Below, one piece after another: positions 1 to 47,402 of a DNA stretch of 64,000 nucleotides. Source of the DNA: Zoroaster sp. YZ-2022 (Eukaryota > Echinodermata > Asteroidea > Forcipulatida > Zoroasteridae); assembly GCA_029582265.1 (NCBI GenBank), contig CM055821.1, forward strand, positions 43,343,694 to 43,407,693, written 5' to 3'. A program made the translations under genes and the position numbers. Positions within the stretch are counted from its first letter, which is position 1. Every line of letters begins with the position of its first letter. A model generated the notes under the pieces. That model saw nothing but the letters and a program-made list of their open reading frames with translations, had not been told where the DNA came from and made no database searches.

Positions 1-2519
1 TTTACAGTGGGAGTATTGTGATGCAACACCCCTAGGGAGGGATTGTCGCGCGGACGGCCTCTGACCGGAAAAGTCCCCGAGCGGTTAGGAACGTATCCGT
101 TGGGATAGCAGTATACCGTCCCGATGAATGAATACAATTGCTCTGAGATCACCCTATGAAAAAGGTCACCAGGATACAAGTTGTTGTGTATTTATATAAC
201 AAATAATACTGGTTTATTCGCAAACAATAAGGCACCTCACCTGGAGGTGACAGAGTCCTCAAATCACAAGAAGAACAATCATCAATACAGGAAATCCTTA
301 TAACTACATGAAAATCTATGGTACCTCGATGAGGGGTCACTGACACACCACTAATGCACCTCATGGTGGAGGGGAACTTAACACCACATGTGCACCCATG
401 GCACCTCTCACCTGAGGGGTCACCACAAGTACGCAATTATAATCCCTATATCTTTAAGCTAAATGCCAGTCCAGATGCATCAAATTAAGGGGCTTTACTG
501 TCTTTATACTGGAGGTGCGCAGCAACAGACACCACACAGGCCAATGAATTTACAAAGGAGGGGCAGACACCCCACACCGACTCCTGCAACCCAATACACA
601 TACGATGGGGCCCCTCAGCTCGAGGAACACCTACTCGTATGTTTCCCAAGTCTGAATTAATGGTTTATGCAACACATGCAACCCTTAAAGTCCCTCTGGT
701 AATTACAACACATGCAATTACAGCTCGACTAGAGAACTGATACACAAGCCCCAGTGAGGTGACACCTAGCCCCTCACGACACCTCAAAAACATGTGTAAC
801 GGATGCACGGCACACAGGAAAACCCAGAAATTCCTCGACAGTAAGCCACCTTAAGTACAACACATGCACAATATAAAATGCTCCTGGACTTACCACTTAT
901 ATAGCACTACACCCTCGGGCTTATGACTTGAACGTACGGTCTCTTTTACGACTTTTTACGACTGTGCGAGCTAACTCTATTATCACGACTACTCTCTATA
1001 AGTTCACGGCAACAACTGACCCCAAATCTACATACAATGCAATGCGCTCTGCGCTCCATAACTGGTGCTCGCTGGCTGCGTGCTGCGGCATCGCCTAATC
1101 GCGCACGGAACCAGCGAATCCCTCACCAAGGTTATACCATTATATAAAAGGGTAGAAAAAACAAACTGCTGTTGCGTCACAGTATCATTGGGCGGACTAG
1201 AGTGATTTCATGGAGGCAGCAGTGTGCATGTTTATTTGTACAGTTTTTGGTTTTTGGTACTTTGGTCTCTACCTATTATTTACATTAAACATTTTGTAAG
1301 TATCCGTTCCTTTTCTTATTTTTGTATATATATACAAGAGGCTAAGAAAAAAGTCTCTGGTTTGGTGACTAAGAGAGGCCTCACAAATCAAGCAAATGTT
1401 CATACCCTTATATAAAACACAGAATGGCAGAATTCCAATCGATCCAGCAATTTCGGCTGGCTTCATAGCAAGAAAAATAAATAAAATAAAAAATGCCGAC
1501 GGGTCTGAGGCAATGCACGTGGATACCAGAGACTTTTTTGGGGGGCCTAATATATCTGACTGTTATCTGATCTTTGTTTCATTTGTCGGCAAAGACTCCT
1601 GTCCCTGTATTGTCTATGTTATACATGCATTTCTACATAAGCCCTTTTGAACAGAATTGCTGTTCATGCATTATTATGTACATTTCTTTAATCTTGTTCA
1701 GTATTGTACATTGATTTAGCCTTTTTGATTGTCACATTATGGAAATAAATATTGAATTGAATTGTAAAAATTTTAGATTTGAGATTAAGTTAACAACTTA
1801 ACTTAAATTTTTTTTTTAAATAAAAAATTTAATAAAAATCTCCCCGACATAGTATACAAATATTCAAATGGAACAGTCCAGATGTCACCTAGTGATATCA
1901 GATTCTTCCCATTGTAAGAAATAAAGGCACTCAATATTTGTTTTTGTAAAACTCACACATAGATCCTTGTCATTTGATGTCCAAAATTGATGTGAATAGA
2001 TAATCAACCATTGTACATAAAGGTCTAAGAATGTACAACGTCACATCACATAAATGATTAAACAAAGCCATTTAAATGAAAAACATAAATGCTTGTGGCT
2101 ACATCCCATCTCTCACTCACATCTTTCTAAATAACCTGGCATTGCTGATGTTTATAAACAGCTGTCTGTGAATATTTTGAGAGTATTTGGTGTCTTAATG
2201 CTTGCAAATTACTTTATTAAACCGCCCGCCCGGATTAATTTGTGAACCATTGTGAACCCCCGGCTTACTCTATCTGTTATCATTATAATGCATCTATACT
2301 TGATGAGAATCAAGAGAGACAATTTATCAGTACGGACCTGCTGAAAATTATTGCTCATCAACCAGTACTACATCTGAGGTTTGATTGGAGGTGTGGGTGT
2401 ACTCTACCATCCTATGCAGTCAAACTTTGAATATGTAGTATAGGTTGATCCAACTCCTTAATTAGAAGGCATTCAGAAATTTACTCCTGGACCATATCAA
2501 TCCTGTAGATACATTACCT
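1..2519. other. stretch without a recognised gene
   Basis: I see no supportable gene here. The first 450 bases contain repeated CACCT/AGGTG-type words. Around 1735-1765 there is an AATAAA-like stretch followed by reiterated TTGAA words, which resembles the decayed 3' end of a non-LTR element. Around 1425-1445 is a short segment (cagaattccaatcgatccag) that recurs near 20670 (reverse) and 59010, so part of this stretch is dispersed repeat. Confidence 0.4.
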
Positions 2520-2923
2520 TTAAAGGGACAATATCGTTACGATCAACAGGGCATGGAATCGCTAGTGCTAGTTTTAGATTAACTCAGTGACTGAAAGTAA
2601 TATCCCACATGATGATGACGACGATGATGACGATGATGACGATGATGACGATGATGACGATGATGACGACGATGATGACGATGATGACGATGATGACGAT
2701 GATGACGATGATGACGATGATGACGACGATGATCATCACCATCATCACCATCATCACCATCTACACCATCATCACCATCATCACCATCATCAGACCCCTG
2801 TTATCTAGGCCATCATACACTCATGGAGTATTATTTTCAGTCACCGAGTTCATCTAAAACTAGGACACTGATTCCATGCCCTGTTGAAAGTCTGCTCTGG
2901 TTGTGACAATACTGTCCCTTTAA
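2520..2923. mobile_element. TTAA-flanked MITE, family A, copy 1
   Basis: The element runs between two TTAA sites and has inverted ends of the form AGGGACAATATCG / TGACAATACTGTCCCT. Family landmarks are present: GGGCATGGAATC near the left end, and TATTATTTTCAGTCACCGAG and GATTCCATGCCCTGTTG on the right. A GATGAC expansion fills its middle. TTAA targets are typical of piggyBac-like elements, but no transposase is seen, so the superfamily call is inference. At least seven family copies lie in the window. Confidence 0.75.
2609..2790 (+). repeat. GATGAC / CATCAC microsatellite
   Basis: GAT/GAC triplets run for about 120 bases, then switch to CAT/CAC triplets, so the two halves are near-complementary and could fold back on each other. 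It lies inside the MITE copy at 2520. Reading frames through it give only poly-Asp then poly-His, or Met/Thr runs, which is a repeat artefact and not a gene. Confidence 0.9.
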
Positions 2924-3074
2924 AGGGACAGTATTGTCATAATCATCAGATCCCTGTTATCTAGGCCAGTTATCTAGGCTATTATTTTCATTCACCGAGT
3001 TTATCTAAAACTAGGACATTGATTCTATGTCCAGTCAAACATCTGCTGTGGTGGAGATTATATTGCCCCTTTAA
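2920..3074. mobile_element. TTAA-flanked MITE, family A, copy 2 (short)
   Basis: This is an internally deleted copy starting at the same TTAA that closes copy 1 and ending at another TTAA at 3071-3074. The end sequence AGGGACAGTATTGTCAT and the landmark TTCATTCACCGAGTTTATC identify it. The two copies share one TTAA junction head to tail. Confidence 0.65.
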
Positions 3075-3317
3075 ATGTTGATTTTATGTAAAATACACAA
3101 ATATTTTCATCATGATAATTCTGACACGGATCCAGAAATGGGAGTGATGGGACATAGACAAAGTGGGTGGAAGAAAGTACACAAAAACACATGGGCCTAT
3201 GGTAAATTTACATGCATAGTGATAATGCATCATGAAATGAGTGGATTGGTGGTGGTTGAGGTGATTGGTCACTTTTGATATTTAGATCAATCGCTCAATC
3301 TGCATATGCATTCTAGA

Positions 3318-3344
3318 TAATAATAATAATAAGATTTATATAGC
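3318..3344 (-). repeat. LINE/SINE 3' tail remnant
   Basis: A (TAA)n run followed by ATTTATATAGCG is the reverse complement of the CGCTATATAAAT-(ATT)n tail seen at the L2-like LINE (about 46090) and in the SINE at 31000. It lies about 50 bases upstream of the candidate exon at 3396. Confidence 0.45.
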
Positions 3345-3395
3345 GTATTGTTCCTTTTAGATAATGCCAAGTTTGTATACCTGATTATGTTTCAG

Positions 3396-38217
<34,822 letters not shown>

Positions 38218-38759
38218 ATACCATGAGTACAAGTACAACTCTGAATGCCACCATCTCAAGAGGTAGAGGCTATAGGATAGATTCAATCACAGATGTCTTA
38301 GTATTGAAAACAGGTAGTTATCACATTGTCTCAGCTAGAAACGACTGATTACACTGGTCTACAGCCAAAATGCTTCCGAAACAAATGAAGTCAAACTTGA
38401 CTAATTATGGATCACTGAGAATGGAAATGATGCTTAAAATTGTTGATTGGCTCTAGTTTTCAAGATATGGTACCGTTTAATGACTACAAGAGACAAGCCA
38501 AGAAGCGCAGAGTAGACACTGAATAAGGACTGAACTATGAACTGATACATAGTAAGTGTTACATAAACAGGGCAGGTAACATAATATCAAGTGAAACAAC
38601 CATAAACACATGAAAAGACCTAGGTTTACAATTCATGATAAAAAATCTGCTATGTACGCCATATACATAGTACATAAAATGTAAACTTAAATATCTTGGA
38701 AACAGTAGCCAATCAGCAATTTTAATTGTCATATTTGAATTCAGCACATCAAAATCCAT

Positions 38760-38765
38760 AATAAA
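38760..38765 (+). terminator. candidate polyadenylation signal
   Basis: AATAAA 543 bases after the RTK stop. No transcript evidence; other weaker A-rich signals exist nearby. Confidence 0.35.
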
Positions 38766-38879
38766 TAGCACATTTTATCTCCGAAGCAGACAACTTTAAA
38801 AAAATTGTTGACCAGTGTTATTAATATTACATGCAACCCTTTCATCCAGGTATCATCTTGCATGCACAAAATTTTTACA

Positions 38880-39601
38880 GGTGAAGGGAAGGTACATCAT
38901 TGGTTTGTTGGTAGTGTATAATTCATTACAACTATGTATGATGTAGGATTTGAGGCTTTGCACGGTGGAGATAGATGTTATTGAGTTCTTTCGGGTGACA
39001 CCATGTAATAATCTCTTATTGGAAGAAGTGTGGCTCTGAGAAGAGCTGGTTGGTTTGTTCTCTTTTTCTTTTTTTTAATATTTCCTTTCGACTAAATAAC
39101 GGCTAGAGCAGACTAGTCGAAACGAAATTAAAAAAAGAGAGAACAAACCAACTTGCTCTTCTCAGAGCCACACTTCTTCCAAGAAGAGATTATTACATGG
39201 TGTACCCGAAAGAACTCAATACAACTGTAGTTTTCAAGAAATTTATCATCAAACTAACCTGTGAAAGTTTTATTTTTAACACAACGAAAAAGTGTGACAT
39301 GTTTTTTTTTAAATGTTTTTCTGTTTAACAAAAAAGTTGCTGGACTGCAACCTTGACAACAATTACCATTTTCTCTAAGATGAAAACACTTCAGATGAAA
39401 TAATGTATAAGTATGATAGATGCTCACATTGTTGAGAATACAATCAAAAAACTATTACGTATGTGTTTTACAAAAAGTCACTGTCTATCAAGTTTTTGTA
39501 CATTCGATATATCATTGCCTTTTTTTCTCTAAGGTTTTAGATAATAATTTGTTAAATTGATAAGCTGATAATCATTACCAATGTTGTACCTTCCATTTAA
39601 C
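38880..39601. mobile_element. fold-back MITE, family C, copy 2
   Basis: Outer ends AGGGAAGGTACATCATTGG and ACCAATGTTGTACCTTCC. Inner arms GAAGTGTGGCTCTGAGAAGA and TCTTCTCAGAGCCACACTTC form a long hairpin, with ACTAGTCGAAACG at the centre. Confidence 0.65.
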
Positions 39602-40334
39602 AGCATAGAACATTTTTGATGAGAGCTTGCTGCATTCAATTTTAATCGGATTCCTCCTCCATCCTCTTTGCAAGTACTACATGAAGTGCAACTTATGAAG
39701 TCTCAGTGAATATTTCTTGTCCTAGAATTATGAAAACAAAATTTTGGAGTATTGCATAATTTATAGATGGACTAGTTAAAACTCACATACTCACAATCCT
39801 GAACTATGGTTAATCCTGTAGATATATACCACCTTGTATTAAACATTCTTCAGAGTCCCCGAATGCTAGAAAAAAAGGATTAATTCTAAAACATTTATAC
39901 AAAGCAACAATGCACTAACATGACCAAACCTTTTCACTGGATTCAAGAACCAGTGCGCATGTGTTTATGTATGTGATTGTGCATGAATACCAGTGAATCG
40001 ACCGTTTTCTCCTGCAATATGTCATTACATTATCAGTGATGCATTTCATGACAATTGTTATTGCAAATTCCAGAGCGGTTGTGTCTGTAAGATTACACAC
40101 ACAGCCTGGCTGATTTCTAGCAGGGTACTCTTAATGACACGAGAACACTCCAGGTCATGTTTTTACTCGTTATTACTATCAAGATTATTTTTATTTATTA
40201 GATCATATTACAGGGCGTTCACAAAACATACAAATATAAAATTCTAATAATTTATTTAAAAAAAAGTAAAATTATAGTTTATATATAAAATAACAATGAC
40301 AATTATAAGCAGGAAAACAGCTAATATATTTCAA
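39602..40334. other. stretch without a recognised gene
   Basis: AT-rich sequence with no supportable coding or RNA feature. The word GTGCGCATGTGTTTATGTAT near 39953 recurs near 43757, so part is repeat. Confidence 0.35.
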
Positions 40335-40515
40335 ATAGATAAACAATCAAACAGACAAACAACCAGACAAACAAACAACCTTACATACAACTAAACAGAC
40401 AGACAAACAGCCAAACAGATAAACAAACACCCCAACAGACAGACAAACAACCCAACAGACAAACAAACAACCCAACAGACAAACAAAAGACCAAAGGGGA
40501 AAACAAAAACAGACA
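40335..40515 (+). repeat. degenerate (CARACARACAGA)n repeat
   Basis: A-C-rich reiterations of ACAAACAACC and CAGACAAAC. The minus-strand Cys/Leu/Val-rich frame is an artefact. Confidence 0.85.
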
Positions 40516-40689
40516 ACAATCAACATGAGCGGCACTCACACACAAAATGACAATTAGACAGAATGACAGGATTACATATTCTAGTTAGACTGGTCAGTAC
40601 ACACATCATAATCTTGCAATTCTCATGACCAGGAGTCTACTCATGTTATCGGTAGTAATAGTATACCCTGCTAGAACATGCATCAAGAC

Positions 40690-41101
40690 TAGCCCCATTC
40701 TAGGGCCAATACGCTGGACTCCCTCCATATCCTTGGCCCTAAAAATGTGCAAAAAAGCGTGATTTTTTTAAAATTTCTGATCTGCTAATTATTACAACCT
40801 AAAACTTAGTGATTAGGTAACCTTGCCTAAGCAGACACTTTTGGCATAAATCCGTTATTCTGGGATAGCTCACTTTCATGAAATGTTTCATGAAGATTTT
40901 TGAAATTTAAATTAAATAAAACATAAAATTAAAATTTTGCCCAAATTACCGATCTCACAATAGTAAACTTCATGCCAAAAGTGTCTGCTTGGGCAAGGTT
41001 ACCTAATCACAAAATGTTAGGTTGTAATAATTAGCAGTTGACAAGTTGACAAAATCACCCTGTTTTGTACATGTGGGGATATTGGCCCTAGAATGGGGCT
41101 A
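40690..41101. mobile_element. fold-back MITE with 9-bp target duplication
   Basis: Perfect ends TAGCCCCATTCTAGGGCCAA and TTGGCCCTAGAATGGGGCTA, flanked by CATCAAGAC at 40681-40689 and 41102-41110. The inner arms (GGTAACCTTGCCTAAGCAGA and TCTGCTTGGGCAAGGTTACC) also pair. A nine-base duplication fits Mutator-like elements; no transposase. Confidence 0.88.
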
Positions 41102-41110
41102 CATCAAGAC

Positions 41111-42027
41111 ATACCATTAAGCTAACAACCCTAGGTCACTGGTCCAAGCTTGCCAATAGAGGGTGCTACATAACATCACCACTCATCACTGCCATATCAA
41201 GCCTGGGTTATAGCAGCAAGGAGTCAATAAAACCAATTTCCAAAAGGGTTATAGAAACCTTTCTGTTTACTGTGATCCACTGCAAACAGTTAATGAAAAT
41301 AAAGCCAATGTTATCAATCCAGATTTCCTCACTTTATTCAAGACAACCTGGTTCATCGTGTTGCTCTGGACTGTTTTGTAGTAAATAAGTGAAAATGGGA
41401 AATGACTGTCAATTGGGAATTCCTGTAGAACTGGTACCTAGCCTCCCCCGAGGTTTTGTTTTTATAATTTGGATCTTTCTATTTTGACAGTTGCAGAAAA
41501 ATTACCTTAAATGTGGCGTTCTGATGTGACCTATAAATATTCACCTCAGCGGTACGTTAATTGTACAGGCTTAGATACATATGGCATGTAGACTATATGT
41601 CTATAACATACATGTTGGTATGAACAAATACATTTTTACCAAACTGTTTTTTGGGGGAGGTTATAATACCTTACAGTATTCTACTTTGGTCATGATCACA
41701 ACTCTAGGTAGGCCCTGTTATGGTATGGGAGGATATAAATGCTGCAGTGTAAACTGTCCATTTTCATTAGTGTATGCATGAAATACTGTGATTCCTATAA
41801 GCCGTAATTAGTCACAACTGTAAAAACACAGGATGTTTTAAATTATTTCGGTCTAAAAGATTGACTTGCAGATAAATTTCCTGTAACCTTTTTGTAATTA
41901 ATCGCTGACACCTTAACAATATTTTGCAAGTACTTCAAGTGAAATGATTGTATATTATGAAGCAGTTGTATGAAGCAACAAAATCATTCTCTTAGTTAAG
42001 GCTATATTCTTAACGTCTGAGTTTTGC
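41111..42027. other. stretch without a recognised gene
   Basis: I find no domain or structured RNA. Short frames (for example at 41581) have no recognisable features. Confidence 0.35.
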
Positions 42028-42235
42028 TTGTTTGGTATGAACAAAGACAAATTGACTAGAGTGGGACTTGAACCTGCAACCTTCAGGTCGACCTGCCATT
42101 TGACTGAGCTATCTAGCCCTGTGTTTGTAGTCTCCCTATGTTGTCAGTGTCTTTGTTCAGGTGGTGCTAGTCAGAAGTCATTGTACCAAAGAATGCCATA
42201 TAGCCAGGGATCACTAGAAGAGGATATGACTTTTA
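42028..42235 (-). mobile_element. tRNA-derived SINE-like element
   Basis: On the minus strand, GGGCTAGATAGCTCAGTCAA (A-box-like) and GGTTGCAGGTTCAAGTCCC (B-box-like) form a tRNA-like head. Flanking TTTGTTCAGG and TGAACAAAGAC words suggest a weak inverted arrangement. It is a different family from S1 and S2. Confidence 0.5.
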
Positions 42236-42736
42236 ATATTATATAATCGAATAAACAAGCACTTTAGTATTGCTGTTAGAACACTATAATACTTAATACT
42301 TAAAGGAATTGTACACCCTCCTACAATCAGTGCAATTTTTGAAACAACCCATTCAGGCCACTCCAAGCCATTAGCTGTTGCCAGTGGCCTCCTATGGTTA
42401 CCCTTCTGTGCACTGTCACACCACTGAGATTGCAGGGTAATGTGGTCTCCCACATTGTAGGCCATGCTAATATGTTCAAACATTTACAGTGGCCGTGGGT
42501 GGCACACAGTTGATTTTGTAAGATTACTTGGAAAGGACAGCAGGCTTGTACATGTATGTACTGAAGGTTGCTTAAGAACAGAATTTAGTGGATCGGAGTG
42601 GCCTCCATGTGTAGGAGGGTTTTAATGCATCCATATTTTATAAGAATCAAGAAATACATACAGAAACCAAACATATGAAAGTTTTATCTCATTAAATTGC
42701 GCCCTTAACAAGAAAATAACCAAAATACATTCAGAC

Positions 42737-42967
42737 AATTGATTTAATTTTGCCCTACACCGACGTGTGTATAACACTGTATACTCGGTGCTTTCCGAGT
42801 GTCTGTGAAAAACTACACAGGCGACTCGGGCGTGATTCGAACCCACGACCTTCTGCTTACTAGTGCAGACGTCTTAACCTCTCGACCACCGAGCTTGCCC
42901 GATGACAATTGGCTGGCTAGAATCCCATATAGCAGCGGGTTCCGCGATATAAATTTCACCAACCTAT
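42737..42967 (-). mobile_element. SINE S1, single copy with 12-bp duplication
   Basis: ATACATTCAGAC at 42725-42736 and 42968-42979 brackets one unit that runs from AATTGATTTAATTTTGCCC to TTTCACCAACCTAT. tRNA-like part in minus orientation. Confidence 0.9.
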
Positions 42968-43074
42968 ATACATTCAGACTGTTTTGCATTCATTCTAATG
43001 TAAAATCAAATTTGTAATACATTAAATATTTTCTCAGCAGGCCAGATGGCCTGTTTCTCAGATATTTGGCACCA

Positions 43075-43296
43075 TTAAAGGGCCAGTGTTGTCATGATCA
43101 GAGCAGGCTTTCAACAGGACATGGAATCAGTGTCCTAGTTTAAGAACACATTGACTGAAAATTTACTGGCTGACTTATACAGCAGCAATGTTAATATGAC
43201 CTTATCTAAAGGGGTATTATTTTCAGTCACTGAGTTAATGTAAAACTAGTATTCCGTTTCCATGCCCTGTTGATCGTGACGATATTGTCCTTTTAA
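43075..43296. mobile_element. TTAA MITE, family A, compact copy
   Basis: TTAA at both ends, ends AGGGCCAGTGTTGTCATGAT and GATCGTGACGATATTGTCC, with the family landmarks in normal order. Confidence 0.85.
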
Positions 43297-43429
43297 GTAA
43301 GTTTTTATATTATAATTTAGTAATTTTGTAAACTGGTAATTACCAAAGGTCTACACTCTCTTAAATAATACTTTAAACTATCAATATATATAAAGATGTA
43401 TTTAGACTGAATAGTGCTCATCATTCATT

Positions 43430-43677
43430 GGCGGATCCAGGGGGGGGGGGGCTAAGGGGGCTGTAGCCCCCCCCCCCCTAAAATCGTTTAAAAAAAAAAA
43501 AAAAATTTAAAGAGAAAGAGAGAGAGAGAGAGGGGGAGGGGAAGGGAGAATGCACTGCCATTCCCTCACTGTGCTTTGTTTTTCTCTCACTTTGATTATT
43601 TCATTGTAATTTTTGTAGTACTGAAAAATAATTGTTTTTGATTCTCAGCCCCCCCTAAAAAATGTTCTGGATCCGCC
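43430..43677. mobile_element. GGCGGATCCAG-ended repeat, family D, copy 2
   Basis: Starts GGCGGATCCAG and ends CTGGATCCGCC, with long G and C runs inside and an AG-rich block. It is the reverse-oriented counterpart of 13413-13662. Confidence 0.75.
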
Positions 43678-44067
43678 CATGTCATTAGGTCACTTATGAT
43701 CATTCAAAAGCAATGTAAGCATTCAACTAAAAATTACTGGGATTTCTGAATCAGTGTGCACGTGTTTATGTATAGGTGATTGTGTGCGGGTACCAGCATC
43801 ATGTCATCGTCTGTGACATATTTCGTGAGAAGTGCTATTCATTATATGCTAATTGTAACATCATTAGATTTGTCTTGTGAATTGTTCATATTGAGATGTG
43901 TACTATGGCTGCAATTTTGACAAATATATTTACGATTCTGATAAAACTTATTTTTAAAACAAAAGCCATTGTTAAGTATTTTATTCCAATATGCTGGTCA
44001 TAACTGTAACAAGATTATGTAAAAAGTGTAACTTAACAAATCAGGATATTTGATGGTCACACCATCT

Positions 44068-44215
44068 TCAAGGATTGCAGTAACACCATGTATCAATCTC
44101 TTAATAGATATAATAAGTGTTTCTTCTGAGAAGAACTTGTGGTGAGATAACTTAATTGGTGTAGATTGTTACATGGTGCTACCCTAAACTTACTGTTCTT
44201 CAACCATGCAAAACT
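44068..44215. repeat. hairpin repeat related to 12255-12570
   Basis: Contains GTAACACCATGTATCAATCT, TCTTCTGAGAAGAACTTG and GTTACATGGTGCTACC in the same order as the other fold-back copies; strongly reduced. Confidence 0.45.
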
Positions 44216-44218
44216 ACC

Positions 44219-45540
44219 GTACTTAATATACAATTGATTTAATTTTGCCCTACACCGTACTTAATATACTTAATGACGTTTGAACAACAAAGGGCCCAAT
44301 TTCTCCGAATGAGATGCATCTTGGTGAGTAGCAGTGGTGCACTTTGGGGGGGGGGGGGGGGGTGGCATGGGTGTACAATATTTATCTGTATAGTGATTGG
44401 ACACTCATTTAAGCAGCTGATTAGGTTGAGTTTTGTGAAATCGGGTGCAAGTTATTTTTGTCATCTTTTTGGGTTGCCATTTTGAGTTACAACCATACAT
44501 TTATATACCTCAAAGAATCAGTCTATGCTGAGATATTATATTCTTTTATTTTTTAAATATATCATGAAAGTTTATATATATGTTTACTGTAATATATGTG
44601 TTTGTGTAAATAGTAGGCCTACTTAACATACCTAGCATGCCTGTTCATGTTAAATTTAAAACAAAAGATATGTACACAAAATTAAGTTATTGAAAGGGCT
44701 TTATAATGATTGTGCTTAATAATAATTGTGTTGATCTTTACACCTTCCAGTTAAAGAGCATTTTTGTTGGGCTGGTTTTAAGACAGAGGGAAGGGGTGTG
44801 ACATCCAGGGTGGAGTTTTTAAACATGGGGGGGAAACACAAGAACAATAATTAAACAGGGCAAAAATGACTGAATGGTTCAGCATTTAATCTATAAAAAA
44901 AATGCAATCCTCTAGGGATATCTCACACAGTGGCACACCCAAGGCCTCACCCCCAACAACAAATATTGTGTACTTTTATTTCATTATTCATTGGTGTACT
45001 TTTATTTCATTATTCATTGGTAGCCCAACCACATTTGGGGAGGGGCGTACACTGCTGGGAGAGTTATTTGAATATAAGCCCCCTCCAAGGGCAAGACATG
45101 TCTGATCCCTCAGTAACCTAAGTCTGCCTCTGACTGTGACAGTGATAATACATGTCATAATTGGTTACGGAGGAAACTGATAGTTAGGGACAGTCGGACT
45201 AATCCCACTGTAAATAATATTCACATTCAATTAGTGACTATCCCGCTCAACGTTTAGGACGCGCCCTCACCCTATGGAATGATCATGATGGAAACTTTTT
45301 AAAGTGAGTACACGTGTGGTAATTACTTGATTACAAAATTACGGGAAAATGAATGGGTGTGAAGTTGGTGATGGTACCAACCATCCGGAGAAATTTATTC
45401 CGTCTGACATGCCGGGTTTTTTAAAATTTGTTTTATTTATTTATTTTTTATTTTTTGTATTAAAGAAAACATGAAATGTTTTACAAATTTGACATGGATC
45501 AAGGCCGGGAAATAAGTTGAAACTTTCACATGCTACATTA
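44219..45540. other. stretch without a recognised gene
   Basis: Holds a 20-base fragment of the SINE S1 end (CAATTGATTTAATTTTGCCC at 44231), a poly-G run at 44346 and a 17-base direct repeat TGTACTTTTATTTCATT near 44970-45012. No gene is supported. Confidence 0.35.
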
Positions 45541-45544
45541 TTTT

Positions 45545-46130
45545 ACAGATATTGTACCAAAAGTGTACATTGTGTTAAAGTTCAAAATAGGGCTGCTAAA
45601 CTCATATTCAAGACAAAAAAGTCTGGCCATGTATCTCCGCTCCTCCAACAGCTTCATTGGCTATACCTGTACAAAAACGTATCGATTTTAAAATTATGAC
45701 TCTTACTTTTAATTGCCTTTCTAATAATGCACCATCTTATCTATGCGAGCTTATCTCGCTATACCAACCTAACCGTAGTGGACTTCGCTCTAGTTCTGAC
45801 CAAAAGATGCTCTGTAAACCCCGCACTCATCTTTGTTCTGCAAATAAGGGTTTCTTTGCTTCTGCGCCAAATCTGTGGAACAATCTCCCATCAGATATTC
45901 GTCATACTAGTGAACTTCAGATGTTTAAAAGTAAACTTAAGACTCATTTATTTTAGCTTTGTTGTACATCTTATTTTATTCACTGTTAATTTAAGAATTG
46001 CATCTCATTTTATTCACTGTTAATTTAAGAAATTATTAAGTTGATCCATTTCGTAAAGCGCTGTGATACCTTTCAGTCGTGTAAGAGCGCTATATATAAA
46101 TGCTATTATTATTATTATTATTATTATTAA
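45545..46130 (+). pseudogene. L2/CR1-like LINE, ORF2 C-terminus and 3' end
   Basis: The first frame reads VQNRAAKLIFKTKKSGHVSP and LLQQLHWL. After a frameshift near 45660 it continues PVQKRIDFKIMTLTF, APSYLCELISLYQP, GFFASAPNLWNNLPSDIR and FKSKLKTHLF then a stop. These are the standard end motifs of L2/CR1-type ORF2. The 3' end is GAGCGCTATATATAAATGCT then (ATT)n. The 5' part is missing. Confidence 0.9.
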
Positions 46131-46189
46131 AGTTTTGTTTCATTGACCATTACATAATGTATTGCACAAGTATTGTAATGTCATTCTGT

Positions 46190-46405
46190 TCATATAGCCG
46201 GCCAAGCTCGGTGGGCGAGAGGTTAGACGTCTGCACTAGTAAACATGAAGTTGTGGGTTCGAATCCCGCCTGAGTCCCCTGTGTATTTTTTCCGACATAC
46301 ACTCGGAAAGCACTGAGTATACATATTACATAGGTCTACACAGGCCTACGTCAGTGCAAGGACAAACATTAGTTGTTTATAAACAGACGCAAACATTTCA
46401 CCAAT
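46190..46405 (+). mobile_element. SINE S1, degraded copy
   Basis: AAGCTCGGTGGGCGAGAGG and GTGGGTTCGAATCCCGCCTG mark the tRNA-like head, CACTCGGAAAGCACTGAGTA the body, and AAACATTTCACCAATCTAAA the end. More diverged than the other copies, with no clear target duplication. Confidence 0.75.
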
Positions 46406-47402
46406 CTAAACAAGTAACTTGCCTGTGATTAGGCAACAACAGTTTTTACTATTAATTAAATGAGACACTGTAATTGAAATATTCGCCTGGAATGAGTGAA
46501 TTTAGTGATAATGTGCGGTGTTTGGTCGCAATGGAGTTCAAACACCTTCGTTACAAATGGTTCTTAAAAAAGAAGCGGTCAGAAATAATCACGACCTGTT
46601 TGTAAAGATGACACTCACCCATGAGGCGTTGGATGTAATCAACGGACGTTTTTAGACCTATATTATGTCGATGTCATAGGCGTGTCTATGATGGCACTTA
46701 GATTGTAAACGCACCCGTTTGGATTTTTTCAAAATCGGATTAGATTGTAATTGCACCCGCTTGAATTTTTTCAAAATCCGATGAGATGTCTAAAATATGT
46801 GAGTGATTGAAAGTCGTAGAAGTAGGCTGGGTCACTGAATTTGCCCTTTCAACGATAGGTCCTCCTACATAAATGTATGGAAGTATGTGCATTCATCACT
46901 GCCACCTGACAGTTTTCGCAAGCAAGTTGGACACTATAGTAGGCCTAGTACGAACATTTTAGTTTGACGTAGTCGACTTGTGCCGAATTGTGAGTTATTG
47001 ATAGAGTCCATCCATCCTCAGTGATGTGCGTTCGTGCTGGGCGCAGGCCCGTATAACCATACGGGGCGCGCACGGGGCCCTTTGCTGCCGCCTTGTGCGT
47101 ATTCAGGGTCTCAAAAAAGGAGAGGCGGTACATGGGCAAACAAGGGGACACTGCCAAAAAAAAAGGGGAAACAGGGGTAAATTTACATGTAATGATTGCT
47201 GGTGCCAGGATACGGATCTGGCTATGTGTTGTGTATCTATGTGTCACACTTTGTCCCAAATCAAATGGGCATCCTCAGTCACACAGTTTATAGTCTCACC
47301 CAGCACCTTGGTGTGTAGCTGTGCCTTATACCGGCCCTATATCTTGCAGTCCAGTTATTCAACTTCGCATGACTAATCTGTACCTAACCCTCCTATTCTA
47401 AA

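Noticed and set aside
2587..2857. Open frames of poly-Asp/His and poly-Met/Thr
   Set aside because: Direct translation of the GATGAC/CATCAC microsatellite inside a MITE; no flanking coding signal.
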